DNA of 64,000 bases from Bubalus kerabau (lineage: Eukaryota > Chordata > Mammalia > Artiodactyla > Bovidae), in assembly GCF_029407905.1 (NCBI RefSeq), contig NC_073635.1, positions 37,067,501 through 37,131,500 of the forward strand, given 5' to 3'. A model generated the notes under the pieces. It worked only from the letters and a program-made list of their open reading frames with translations. It did not search any database and was not told the origin of the DNA. The position numbers and the translations under genes were made by a program. Shown piece by piece: positions 1-12,500 of the stretch. Positions within the stretch are counted from its first letter, which is position 1; every line of letters starts with the position of its first letter.

Positions 1-75
1 GGGCAGAGAAGCCTGGTGGGCTACAGTTCATGGGGGTCACAGAGAGTAGAACACAACTGAATGACTTACACACAC
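1..75 (+). mobile_element. BovA-type SINE, 3' part only
   Basis: Ends with the characteristic ...gcctggtgggctacag / agtcagacacgactgag tail pattern (here slightly diverged) followed by a short CA run. The 5' part is cut by the window edge. Confidence 0.8.
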
Positions 76-229
76 ACAGAACAGATACAATGGAAACAGT
101 AAGACTGGTTGCAGTCTGCAGGAATCAGCAATCTGGGTATTGAAGGACAAGGAAACTGACTGGGGCTGCCAGAGCAGTAGGGTGGGTTTACAATAACTGG
201 TTCCCTGGGAAGGTTTGCAAAGCAATGTG

Positions 230-1410
230 CTTCCCCTGCCTCAATTATTTTTAATCAGAGGACAACTGCTTTACAATGTTGTGTTGATTTCTGCCATACA
301 TCAACATGAATCAGCTGTAGGTATTCACATGTTCCCTCTGTCTTGAACTTCCCTCCCTGTCCGATCCCTCTAGTTTGTCACACAGCTCCAGGCTAAGCTC
401 CCTGCACTATATAGCAACTTCCCATCACCAATCTATTTTACAAATGGTAATGTACATATTTCAATGCTACTCTCTCAATTTTTCCCACCCTCTCCTTGCC
501 CCACTATGTCCATATGTCTGTTCATTGTGTCTGAGTCTCTATTCCTGTCCTGCAAATAGGTTCATGGGTATCATTTTTCTAGATTCCATATATATGTGAT
601 AATATATGGTATTTGTTTTTTTCTTTTCTGACTTACTTCACTCTGTGTAACAGGTTCTAGGTTCATCCACCTCACTAGAACTGACTCAAATTCATTCCTT
701 TTTATGGCTGAGTAATATTCCATTGTATATATGTACCACAACTTCTTTTCCATTTACCTGTCGACAGACATCTAGGTTACTTCGATGTCCAGGCTATTGT
801 ATACAGTGCTGCAATGAACACTGGGGTACATGTTATCTTTTTCAATTATGGTTTTCTCAGGGTATATGCCCAATAGTGGGACTGTTGGGTCATATGGCAG
901 TTTCATTCCTAGTTTTTTAAGAAATTGTCATACTGTTATCAATTTACATTCCCACCAGCATACAACGTTTCCATTTTCTCCACATTCTCTCCAGCATTTA
1001 CTGTTAGCAGATTTTCTGACGATGACCATTCTGATGGGTGTATGGTGATCTCACTGAGGTTTTGATTTGCATTTTTCTAATAATGAGCAATGTTGAGCTT
1101 TTTTTGATGTATTTATTAGCCATCTGGATGTCTTATTTGAGGAAATAAGTGACTGCTTAGGTCTTGTGCCCATTCTCTGATTAGGTTGTTTTTCTGATGT
1201 TGAACTGCATGAACTATTTGTATATTTTGTCAGTTGCTTCATTTGAATTATCTTCTCCTATTCTGAAGGTTCTCTTTTCATCTTGTTTATGGTTTCCTTT
1301 GTTGTGCAAAATCTTTCAAGTTTAATTAGATCCCATTTGTTTATTTTTGTTTTTATTTCCATTACTGCAGGAGGTGGGTCATAGAAGATCTTGCCGTGAC
1401 TTATGTCAAC
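230..1410 (-). mobile_element. Old L1, 3' end in antisense
   Basis: Read on the minus strand it gives the L1 ORF2 C-terminal words MEYYSAIKRNE and the usual 3' UTR. Stops and frameshifts throughout. No poly(A) junction or target duplication could be fixed. Confidence 0.8.
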
Positions 1411-2299
1411 ATTTTCAAAAGTATTTTAACTTAAATTAGTTAAGATCACTGACTCCTACTCTCATTTCTTGGTCTAAGTATTCTAGGGGCTTGGCTAAGA
1501 GGAGTTGACTTCGAAACACATTTAATTTGGATTTAGTGGGATCCAGTTTTGTGGTTGACCACCACTTCCCTGTGGAGTTATGCTACTGCTAGCCATCTTG
1601 GTATGGGAATGGATTCCAGAAATACTCCTAAGACCTTTAATGTCACAACATGAAAATATAAGGTTCAATATAAAGGAAATATACCACTATGAGGAGGATG
1701 CTGGAGACAAACTATTTAATCAGTACAGTGAGCCACTACATGCTTGTTAATCTGGTGTAACAATGCTTCTTTTTTATACTTAAACATGTCCCAGTTTGGA
1801 CAAGAATTAGGGTTACCCTATTAATAAGTGAATTAAATCAAATCAATACATTAATAAATATCAGTTTAAACTATATTAAAGATTCATTAAAATAAAACTT
1901 GAAGTGTCTTGAATATTACATACATAATGTATATATAATATATATATGTGTATATAATGTATATAAGTAAATATTGTGCAGGTATAATGATGTAACACAT
2001 TACAATCTCAAGAGATAACCCTTAAACCTGCAAAGAACAGGGCTTTGAGGAGAGCAGATGTAAGAGGTGTGTTCCCTCCAGCAGTCCTTAAATCTTTACA
2101 GAATCACAAATCACCATATTCTGACCCACAGACCTGTTCCAGGAAGCCCTGACACTTGATGCAATGCAAAAAGGGGGTGCAAGCAGGCATCTTTAACACA
2201 AGCACAGGTGCCCATAGGAACCAGAAAAGTGACTAGAACGAGTGCAGTTGTGAGGGGGCACATTGTATGTAGGGAAGGGGAAACCCATGGGGAGCTTTC
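1411..2299. other. Intron, no gene; TA/TG-rich patch
   Basis: No exon or recognisable repeat apart from a (TA/TATG)n patch at about 1918-1975. Confidence 0.6.
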
Positions 2300-2505
2300 T
2301 TTTTTTAGTTTATTTTATTGAAGTATAGGTGATTTACAATGTTATGTTAATTTCTGCTGTCCAGTAAAGTGATTCAGTTATACATATACATAATTTTTTC
2401 ATATTCTTTTCATCATGGTTTATCCCAGGATATTGAATATAGGTCCCTGTGCTATACAGTAAGACCTTGTTTATCCATTCAATGTATACTAGTTTGCATC
2501 TGCTA
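2300..2505 (-). mobile_element. L1 3' UTR fragment, antisense
   Basis: Carries the phrase ttattttattgaagtatagg...gtgctatacagtaagacc, the same 3' UTR segment seen at 50765-51040. Confidence 0.75.
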
Positions 2506-2587
2506 ATGTGGGGAGCTTTCTGTTTACAAATTTGGCACCTAATTCCACTTTGAAGAAAACGCCTGAGGCCAGCTGAGGCTCTCCAGT

Positions 2588-2958
2588 CATCGGTGGCTCA
2601 GCTGGTAAAGAGGTGGCTTTACCAGTGGTAAAGTGCAGGTGGCTCCTGCAAAGCAGGAGACCCTGGTTCAATTCCTGGGTCAGAAAGATTCCCTGCAGAA
2701 TAGACAGGATACCCACTCTAGTATTCTTGGGCTTCCCTGGTGGCTCAGATGGTAAAGAATCCGCCTGCAATGGGAGAGACCTGGGTTTGATCCCTGGGTT
2801 GCGAAGATCCCCGGGTCGCAAAGATCCCCTGGAGGAGGGCATGGCAACCCACTCCAATATTCTTGCCTAGAGAATCCCCACAGACAGAGGAGCCTGGCAG
2901 GCTACAGTCCATGGGGTCACAAAGAGTCAGACACGAGTGAGCAACTAAGCACAGCACA
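2588..2958 (+). mobile_element. Two BovA-type SINE units head to tail
   Basis: A shorter first unit (about 2588-2735) and a fuller second unit (about 2730-2958). Both contain the tRNA-like ggctcag.tggtaaag box and the cctggttcgatccctgggt box; the second also has the actccagtattcttgcc and agtcagacacgagtgag tail. Confidence 0.85.
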
Positions 2959-3688
2959 CAATGTATATATAATACATAAAAGAAATAATATTCACCTAAA
3001 ATTAACTATGATTTTTAGAAATTTACATGACACTACCAATAACTGAGCTATGGTTCTAAAAACAACTGTAAAAAATTACCAATAAACGAATTTCAATCAA
3101 CCACACTACAGAAAAGACATTTACTTTTCTGTTCTTGCCAAAGGAAATATCACCAAATCTGCCATTTCATGTGGTAATCAGTACACAGTTAAAAAATCTG
3201 TAAAAGTATTTTACAGGTGATTCTAAATTTTCTAATATTCACAGTATTTGTCAACTTTTGAAAATCTGTAATTTGTTGATTTCTTTTAACAGTCTACATA
3301 AATGATATAATTTTGCATACTTTTCCTGAATGGGGGCCTCCCAAATGTACAAATTTCAGGCCGACCCATGAACCTTGGATCTGCCCGTTAAGGAGTACAA
3401 GGTTGAGCATTTGGGAGTGAGGAATCATGCCTGCCTCTCTCTTCACCTCTCTTCCTTAGCTACTGCCATACCTGATCCTGAGGCTCCATCATGTGAGCCC
3501 TGCGGTCCTCCGGCCAAGGGCATGACCTACAGCTCACCGATCACTGCACAATGCTTTGCTTCCTGGGGATCCTCCCTCTGCTTTAACAGCCACAGGACCT
3601 CACACAACACGCCCAAAGAGGGTGTCCCTCCACTCTGTGTGTCGCCTCCACTCTCCCCACAAACCTGTGTCCTGTTCTCAGCAGAAGC
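2959..3688. other. Intron; unassigned, second half GC-richer
   Basis: 2959-3300 is AT-rich and shows nothing. 3300-3688 is clearly richer in G+C and has an open frame from 3375, but no recognised protein, splice sites or repeat family. It joins directly to the L1 piece at 3689. It could be an unrecognised LTR; I cannot name it. Confidence 0.4.
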
Positions 3689-4250
3689 ACCCAAGATGTC
3701 CTTCAGTAAGTGATTGAATAAACAAACTGTGATACAACCAGACAATGGAATATTATTCAGTGCTAAAAAGCAATGAGCTATCAAGCCAGAAAAAGACACA
3801 GAGGAACCTTAAAAGCATATTACTAAACGAAAGAAGCCAATCTGAGAAGGCTAGATACTGTATGATTCCACCGTGGAAAAGACACAACTATGGAGGAGAT
3901 AAAATGATCAGTGTTTGCCATAAGCTAGAGGGGAGGGAAGAATGTTAGGCTCTCACAGATTTTCAGGACAGTGGAAATACTCTGTATGACACTATAATGG
4001 TATATTCAAGTCACTACATAATGTCCCAAACCCACATAATATACATACAGTAACCCAAACTTTGGACTTTGATGATTCTGACATGTCAACAGAGTTTCAC
4101 TGTTCCTTGTAAATACACCACTTTGCTGGTTGATAACGGTGGGGAGGCTGTGTCTATGTGGGGGCAGAAGCATAAAGGAACTCTGTATTTTTCCACTTTA
4201 CGTTCTGGACCTAAAATGGCTACAAAAAATAGTCTATTTAACAAAATAAA
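3689..4250 (+). mobile_element. Old L1, ORF2 end and 3' UTR
   Basis: Starts with the L1 phrase gatgtccttcagtaagtgat, includes the MEYYSVLKSNEL remnant, then 3' UTR ending in an A-rich tail near 4250. Confidence 0.8.
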
Positions 4251-4261
4251 AAGGATGACAA

Positions 4262-5500
4262 CCCTAAATTTGAAATATGTAACTATAAAACATAAGAATA
4301 CATAGGAGAAAATCTTTACAACCTTGGATTAGGCAAAGATTTCTCAGCTAAATACAAAGTGCCTGAATTATAAAAGAAAAAATTGCCAAACCGAACTTCA
4401 AAACCAGAACATTCAGCTCTTTAAAAGACACCTTAAGAAGCCAGATTGGAAGAAAGTATTTGCAAAGTACATGCCTAAAGAAAGACATGTCTAGAATATA
4501 TAAACAGCTCTCATATTTCAATAATAATAAGCAACAGTTTTTAAAAAGGGCAAAACATCTGAAAAGATACTTCACCAAAGAAGAGATACAGATGGCAAAT
4601 AAGCGCATGTTAAGATCTTTAATGTCATTCCGAGTTCACTTCAGTTCAGTCGTTCAGTCATGTCTGACTCTTTGCGACCCTGTGAATCACAGTACATCAG
4701 GCCTCCCTGTCCATCACCAACTCCCAGAGTTCACTCAAACTCACGGAAATTAAAATGAAAACCCCTATACTCCTATAAGAAGGGCTAATATAAACATAAA
4801 ATGACAAGTCAAGTGCTAGCAAGAATGGAGAACAATAAAACTCTCATAAACATTTGGCAGGTTCTCATAAAGGCAGAAATAAATTTACCTTACAAACAGC
4901 AATTTTGCATACATACATATAGCTATACAAACACCTGTATGCAAATATTTACAGCAACTTTATTCACGAAATTTCCCCAAACTGGAAATAGCCCAAATGT
5001 CCATCAATTGGTAAACATATAATATTATGGTACATCCATACAATGAAATACGAGTGAGCAAAGCAATGTGAACTACCGGTGTAGGCAACATGACCTAATC
5101 TCAAAAGCATTATGCTAAATGGAAAGGTTGTTGTTGTTTAGTCACTCAGATGTGTCCGACTCTTTGTGACCAAATGGAAAAGCAAGACACAAAAAGGCCA
5201 AGTATTATATGACTCCATTTATATGAATGTGTGGAAAAGACAAAACTATGGAGACAGAAATTTGATCAGTAGCTGCCGAAGACTAGGTATGGAGGAAGGA
5301 GACTCACTACATAAAGAAACAAAGTGAACTTTGAGAAGTGATGGAAATAGTCTGCAACTTGACTGTAATGACAGCTGCATGATTATATGTGTTTATCAAA
5401 ATTCATAACTTTACCTAAAAAGGGTAAACTTTTTTATTGTATATGTTATATATTTCATAACCCTATGTAAAAAAAAAGAAAACTCAGTCCAATACATTTA
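4262..5500 (+). mobile_element. Old L1 fragment interrupted by BovB and SINE pieces
   Basis: L1 ORF2/3' sequence (aagagatacagatggcaaataagc; tgtccatcaattggtaaac). Broken at about 4630-4750 by a BovB 3' piece in antisense and at about 5128-5172 by a 45-bp SINE/BovB tail (ttagtcactcagatgtgtccgac). Confidence 0.75.
4632..4750 (-). mobile_element. BovB 3' end, antisense, ~120 bp
   Basis: Begins cacttcagttcagtcgttcag, the reverse complement of the BovB terminal (ACTGA)n tail, and continues with the terminal BovB sequence. Extremely 5' truncated. Confidence 0.8.
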
Positions 5501-6392
5501 AATATTTCTTCTCCTTTCTCTCCCTCCCATGCTTAGGACCTACAGTGGAAAAGGCCAGCCCTCTCTTCTACTTCTGGTTCTACCAGTGTTGGGTGGGGGT
5601 AGGGGCGGGGGGGAGTTGGGCAGAGCCAGACCACACACTGGCCATGTCACGGCAGACCTCTGCTGGGTGTCGCTGCTTCTCTGGCATACCCTGATAGGCA
5701 TCACTGTGGGTGTACTCAAATACTGGCTTTCTTAAGGGCTGTGTGATGGAGTTCTTCAGGAGACCCCTCAGGGGCCACTGCCCTGCACAAGTCCCTACCA
5801 TAGAAGAACTGCTGTGTCCTGACTTCAAACCCTCCCACCTTTCTTACCACCACTCTGCCCTTCTGCTTCTGGGTCGCCTCAACCCCAAGGCTTTTAATCA
5901 GGACAGGCCTTTTAACCAGACCTGTCCTGGGTAAAAGCACAATGGTCAAGCCTGGTTCCCCTTTCAAGTATCCACTTGTGCCCAGGAAAAATTCCTATTT
6001 CTCCAGATGAGAATGCAGGCTACTCTACTATTTTGGTCACTCTCTACGCTGCCATTTCTCTTCGTGATTCTCTTCACAAACGGTTCAAGAGGCCACCTAA
6101 GCAGACATCCCACCTAAAATAAAATGTCAGTCTACTTTTCTCAGATGCACCCTCTATCTCCAGGAACCATTCTTGTTGTAGAGCCCCATAGGGATGAAGA
6201 AAAAAGCCACTCTGCTCCCACCTAGACTAAAGACTCCAATTATTTTTTTTTCTCATTTTACTGACCCATTAATAGGGAAAAACTCCTGTGTATAGTCTAA
6301 GCAGATCTCCAATGGGGAATGATACGCCAGTTTCCCTTCTTGTGAACAGTTTTACGTATCAACTAAAAATAAAAGTTTACAGGTCCACTTAC
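5501..6392. other. Intron, no gene or repeat recognised; G-rich run
   Basis: Contains a G-run cluster at 5591-5620 (see findings). No splice-bordered RNF17 block matching the next expected segment was found. Confidence 0.5.
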
Positions 6393-6513
6393 CCTACTTC
6401 ATAAGATGCTAGGCCCTCTTTGACTAGCTGGTCATTAATACTGGTGGGAATCATTCCAGGAGCACCAAGAAAATCAAAAAGTTCAACTAACAGCACATTA
6501 TCTTCCAGAATTT
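6393..6513 (-). CDS. RNF17: RNF17 exon q (residues 755-794; last exon in window)
   Basis: 121 bp, phase 1 in, phase 2 out. Acceptor aatatttttacag, donor gtaagt. Encodes ILEDNVLLVELFDFLGAPGM and NDQLVKEGLASYEVG. The VLLVELFD strand and QLVKEGLAS helix close extended Tudor 2. The reading continues to further exons that are not found between 1 and 6392. Confidence 0.94.
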
Positions 6514-9500
6514 CTGTAAAAATATTAAGACTAGTTTGGGGAAAGAAACAAATACATCACAAAATATACTAAATGAAGCAATTTTAAAAACTTGAGAACT
6601 TAATTTCCTTCATTTTGCATACATGAGGCCTTCTGCTCAATAATGTCTGTTTCTCTCTAGGGGTAGATACATCATTTGTCATACATGAAAGAACTGCCAA
6701 TGTTAATAAAATTTTCATTTTAGGTTATTATGTACTGTTCTATAATAAACCAAAAGCAGCTTGGAAGCTTTTAGATTCAGAGAAAAACACAGTGACATAC
6801 ATTAATTGCAATAGCATTCTGTTGTGGTTTTAAATTATTTTACTGGATTCTGTGAAGTTCCAGAGGGCAAAAGATATAAATAAAAATCCAGGCCAGTGCT
6901 TATTTGTGAAGCTTTACAGCTTTTCTAAGAATGACACACACATATGTGCATGTAAACACACACACAGAATGGCACGAAGTTTCAAACAACAAAAACTCAA
7001 CCTAGAGCAGTAACTGGAATTCTTCCCCCTCCTTCTGCTTTTAGGACAAACCATCTAACTTTTTACCTGTTTATTAGGTCTATTTCCTAAACGGAACAGG
7101 GAGTCACCTTAGGGTAAAGTTACATCTCATGTGCCTATTTACTTATTTTGAGCACAGAGAACCTGCTCAGTATGCACGTGAAGGAGTGAGAGAAATTTCT
7201 TTAAGAAACACACACTTCTATGCACTGAGATCGGCTTATGTCTACACTTCTATACAACAGTAGTAGCTGGCAGGTGCAAAGAGAATGATGATTCCAAACG
7301 AAAAGATAAACTATTATCAGCTGTAACATCCTACATTGCCTAGCTATAAGAATACTTGTTGGAAGGCTTTTTTCCTCCAAGAGTTTAAAAATCATTCCTG
7401 ACTACATTTTAATGGACCAGATATATTATCTAGAAACAAAATGATACGCAACTCAGAACCTTCAGTAAAGTTAAGCTCCTCACTTTTCATCTTCTATGTT
7501 CCCCTTAGCACTTTGATTTCATACTTCCCTTGCACAAGTTCTTTATTCCAGAGGGCCAACTTTTCCTGTGTTCCATACCTTCACCATCTTACCTACTCTG
7601 CTCCTAATTAAATGTCTTTTGTTTTTAAGGTAACAACATATACTAATCTCATCACTGTGCAGGTTGATAGGGAAAGATGTTTTAGGTCGAGTGGGGCCTT
7701 CTGTCACTCCTTAAATAAAATACACTACACTTGTGCTCAGATTACTGGCATAACAATTAACTGAGAACGAAAAAGGGAGAGTCAAGAAAGAAACCTGAGT
7801 CAAGTCTTCATGGATTAGCCTTGGGAGGAGACATTAAACAAAGAAGCTAAAAACCAACAAAATAAAATACCAAGAGGAAAGCTAAAAGGACAATTAAAGC
7901 ACTTTAAAGTTAGAGCCAGTTCATTAGAAAAGACCCTGATGCTGGGAAAAACTGAGCGCAGGAGGAGAAGGGGATGACAGAGGACAAGATGGTTGGATGG
8001 CATCACCGACTCAATGGACATGAGTTTGAGCAAGATCAGGGAGATGGTGAAGGACAGAGAGGACTGGCGTGTTGTAGTCCATGGGATTGCAAAGAGTTGG
8101 ACACAACTGAGTGACTGAAAAATGACAAAGTCAGCTCAAGTTACTCAGAACTAAAAGGCCCTAGAGGAAAACAACAGAATGGGAAAGACTAGAGATCTCT
8201 TCAAGAAAATTAGAGATACCAAGGGAACATTTCATGTAAAGATGGGCTCGATAAAGGACAGAAGTGGTATGAACCTAACAGAAGCAGAAGATATTAAGAA
8301 GAGGTGGCAAGAATACACAGAAGAACTGTACGGAAAAGAGCTTCACGACCCAGATAATCATGATGGTGTGATCACTCACCTAGAGCCAGACATCCTGGAA
8401 TGTGAAGCCAAGGGGGCCTTAGAAAGCATCACTATGAACAAAGTTAGTGGAGGTGATGGAATTCCAGTTGAGCTATTTCAAATCCTGGAAGGTGATGTTG
8501 TGAAAGTGCTGCACTCAATATGCCAGCAAATTTGGAAAACTCAGCAGTGGCCACAGGACTGGAAAAGGTCAGTTTTCATTCCAATCCCAAAGAAATACAA
8601 TGCCAAAGAATGCTCAAACTACCACACAATTGCACTCATCTCACACGCTAGTAAAGTAATGCTCAAAATTCTCCAATCCAGGCTTCAGCAGTATGTGAAC
8701 CGTGAACTTCCAGATGTTCAAGCTGGTTTTAGAAAAGGCAGATGAGCCAGAGATCAAATTGCCAACATCTGCTTGATCATCGAAAAAGCAAGCGAGTTCC
8801 AGAAAAACATCTATTTCTGCTTTATTGACTATGCCAAAGCCTTTGACTGTGTGGATCATCAAAAACTGTGGAAAATTCTGAAAGAGATGGGAATACCAGA
8901 CCACCTGACCTGCCTCTTGAGAAACCTATATGCAGGTCAGGAGGCAACAGTTAGAACTAGACATGGAACAACAGACTGGTTCCAAATAGGAAAAGGAGTA
9001 CGTCAAGGCTGTATATTGTCACCCTGTTTATTTAACTTATATGCAAAGTACATCATGAGAAACGCTGGGCTGGAAGAAGCACAAGCTGGAATCAAGATTG
9101 CTGGGAGAAATATCAGTAACCTCAGATATGCAGATGACACCACCCTATGGCAGAAAGTGAAGAGGAACTAAAAAGCCTCTTGATGAAAGTGAAAGAGGGG
9201 AGTGAAAAAGTTGGCTTCAAGCTCAACATTCAGAAAACTAAGATCATGGCATCTGGTCCCATCATTTCATGGGAAATAGATGGGGAAACAGTGGAAACAG
9301 TGTCAGACTTTATTTTTCTGGGCTCCAAAATCATTGCAGATGGTGAATGCAGCCATGAAATTAAAAGACTCTTACTCCTTGGAAGGAAATTTATGACCAA
9401 CCTAGATAGCATATTCAAAAGCAGAGACGTTACTTTGCCAACAAAGGTCCGTCTAGTCAAGGCTATGGTCATGTATGGATGTGAGAGTTGGACTGTGAAG

Positions 9501-12500
9501 AAAGCTGAGCACCGAAGAATTGATGCTTTTGAACTGTGGTGTTGGAGAAGACTCTTGAGAGTCCCTTGGACTGCAAGGAGATCCAACCAGTCTATCCTAA
9601 AGGAGATCAGTCCTGGGTATTCATTGGAAGGAATGATGCTGAAGCTGAAACTCCAATACTTTGGCCACCTGATGCGAAGAGTTGACTCATTGGAAAAGAC
9701 CCTGATGCTGGGAGGGATTGGGGGCAGGAGGAAAAGGGGATGACGGAGCATGAGATGGCTGGATGGCATCACCGACTCGATGGACTTGAATCTGAGTGAA
9801 CTCCAGGAGTTGGTGATGGATAGGGAGGCCTGGTGTGCTGTGATTCATGGGGTTGCAAAGAGTCGGACACGACTGAGCGACTGAACTGAACTGAACTGAA
9901 AAGGCCTTTAATTTACTACCTATATTAGAAAAACCAGACAAAAAACTCTATAGACTAAGGGTACAACTTCTATAATCATATTCTTCTTCTACAGGACTAC
10001 TGCATCAGAATAACATCTTATACAAAGTGAATTAACACATTCTAGGTTATAACTAAATAATTAAATCATTTCTAGGTTATGTGGCCTTGAGCAACTGATC
10101 TCTAAGCTTCAATTTCTTCATTATAAAACAGTCTAATAATCTCATGATATTTTGGGTTTGCTAAATGAAAAAGCGGGTATCATAAAAAGGGCCTTTGAAA
10201 GTGCCATATAAGTCAAACCTAAGTAAACATAGTTGTATATATCCTGCACTAGTACTGTTCAGATCAACACAGCCAGTGTCAGTCACAGCTCTGAAAAACA
10301 TCAAAATCTCTGATAATAGCAGCTTTCGAATCCTCCATCCAAATCCCTTGGGGTCATACATGTTTCACAATTCTTAAAACTGAGAAAAGCTATACAGAAT
10401 ATATACTTCTCATTTCCTAATACCCCCAGAAATTCTGAGGCAGCAAACATGACCATCTTGAAGTAGAATATATGATGAATACTCACTATAAGGGAGATCA
10501 ATATTAGATTTTCATGTAAACTCAGGTTTTGCCATTAAACTTGTTGAGTTACAAAACTGAGGGCTAGAGCTTAGCCTGTGTTATCAGACCCAAACTGTTC
10601 GAAAGATAAACAATTTTTTCCAAAATAAGCTGAGAACCTACAGTTAAATTCACCTGAGTCAAATAAAACAAAAACTATTTTCTAGTTATCTCCCATTTCC
10701 CTTCACTTTCCTGAAAATTAAACCTTAGCATCCATCCCTCCAAGATGAGGGACAGAGACCAGCACAAAGGCAAAGAGAAATAAGAGAAGTTAACTCCTGG
10801 CTTTAGGGTTTTCAAGAAGACATGTTGAGGATGACTTGATCTTCAGTGGAAATTTGCCTCATGTGCTGATTTTATGCTCTTGGGCCTGCAGAAGATATTC
10901 CATTGTCCCTAGTTCTCAATCAATGTTAACTCTCACAGCTCATATTGACAACACACTGAATTTATAAGATCTAAAAAATGTTATATATCATTCTGTTAGT
11001 CTTATTTAAGATTATTATCACATGGCACCCAATAAAAATGAAGAAAGCTTACTAATGATGGAACATGTCATAAACTTATCTTGAGTCTTTTCTTCAAATT
11101 TTTCTTTAGCATTTTTTGACCACTGCACTGTCCCTTTATATGGTTCAATATAGGCCAGCTTACATTTAATTGCCTATGTCAAACAAAATTGCATCATTAA
11201 GAAAGTAACGTTAACTTATGGTTATTTTAGAATTCAAGTGTTAAATGTGCACAAAACCAAACTTTGCATTTGAATTTAATACATATTTAGAAAACAAACA
11301 AATGTCCAAATATCTCTAATAATACTTATAAATGCAAACAGCTGGAATCAACAGAGTATGGGATTACAAGGTACAAACTAATATGTAGAAAATCAGCTAC
11401 AAGGATATATTGTACAACAAAGGAAATATAGCCAATATTTTATGATAACTATAAATGAAGTATAACTTTAAAAAATTGTGACTCACTGTTTTGTACACTT
11501 GTAACTTGTATAATACTGTACACCAACTATATGTTAATTAAAAAAATGTAATTCCCAATAGCTTATTAAAAAATACCAAAACCAAAGATGAAACAAAAAG
11601 CCCCAGAGTACTTTGTTGAATGAATCGTTTTATACTCAGATACTGGAATAATAAGCATCCACTGAAAGAACTGCAGATATTAATACTATGATACATTGTT
11701 AAATGAAAATGCAGGTTATAGGACTATATACAGTCTAATCTCATAATTGTTAAAAACACAGAAGATACATCTTAGAAGTATATATATCAAAAATACTGAA
11801 TGATTCTGAGGGATTCCTCCATTTTATCGTCTATATTTTCAAGTTTTTCCTGTATTATTTTATCCATTTTAAATGAAAAATACTGCTTAACAATAATTCA
11901 AATACTAGGAATATATAAATTAGGAAATAAGCCTTCTTAACCATACTTATCTCTGGGGAGTAGGATTCCAAGAGAAGGGTAAGTTTTTTACTTATTCTTC
12001 CAGACATCGTTCTCTTGCACATGTCACATATACTTCAACATAAACGGGATCACAGTAAAACCACTTCTGTAATGACTTTTTTCACATAATACATCATATT
12101 CTTACTACATTGTACAGTTATTTCGAAATAATACATTAAAAGCTGCAGACCAGTAAGTACTTATAAAAACACACATATTATACACATAATATAATTAATG
12201 CTTATTTGCTAAGATACATATTATTTAATAGGAATTACAGAAACTTTGATAGCCCATGAGTCAGAAATTATTTACAAAAAAACTGTAGTTAAAAGAACAT
12301 TTCTATAGTAAAAATAACTTCAAAAATACTTTCATGTTTGTACTGACATTCTAAACCTATGATTCACAGTAAGTAGATTACCTTCTCTGCAGGATTCAGA
12401 AACTCATCCTTTATCTTACGCATGTCTTTAAGTGTTATTTTTGCTGTATTGCCAAAGTCCACATATTTAACTTCAACTTCACGATGTCCAGGCAATCCTT

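Noticed and set aside
3375..3713. 112-codon plus-strand open frame
   Set aside because: No recognised domain, runs into L1 sequence, and no support as an exon; kept only as an unassigned block.
5529..5967. Possible further RNF17 exon in a GC-richer stretch
   Set aside because: The expected next RNF17 segment (after ..ASYEVG) does not appear and no matching phase-1 acceptor/donor pair gives an RNF17-like peptide.
8179..9743. Long open frames resembling a reverse transcriptase gene
   Set aside because: They belong to a BovB LINE with a stop and a frameshift; annotated as a mobile element rather than a host gene.
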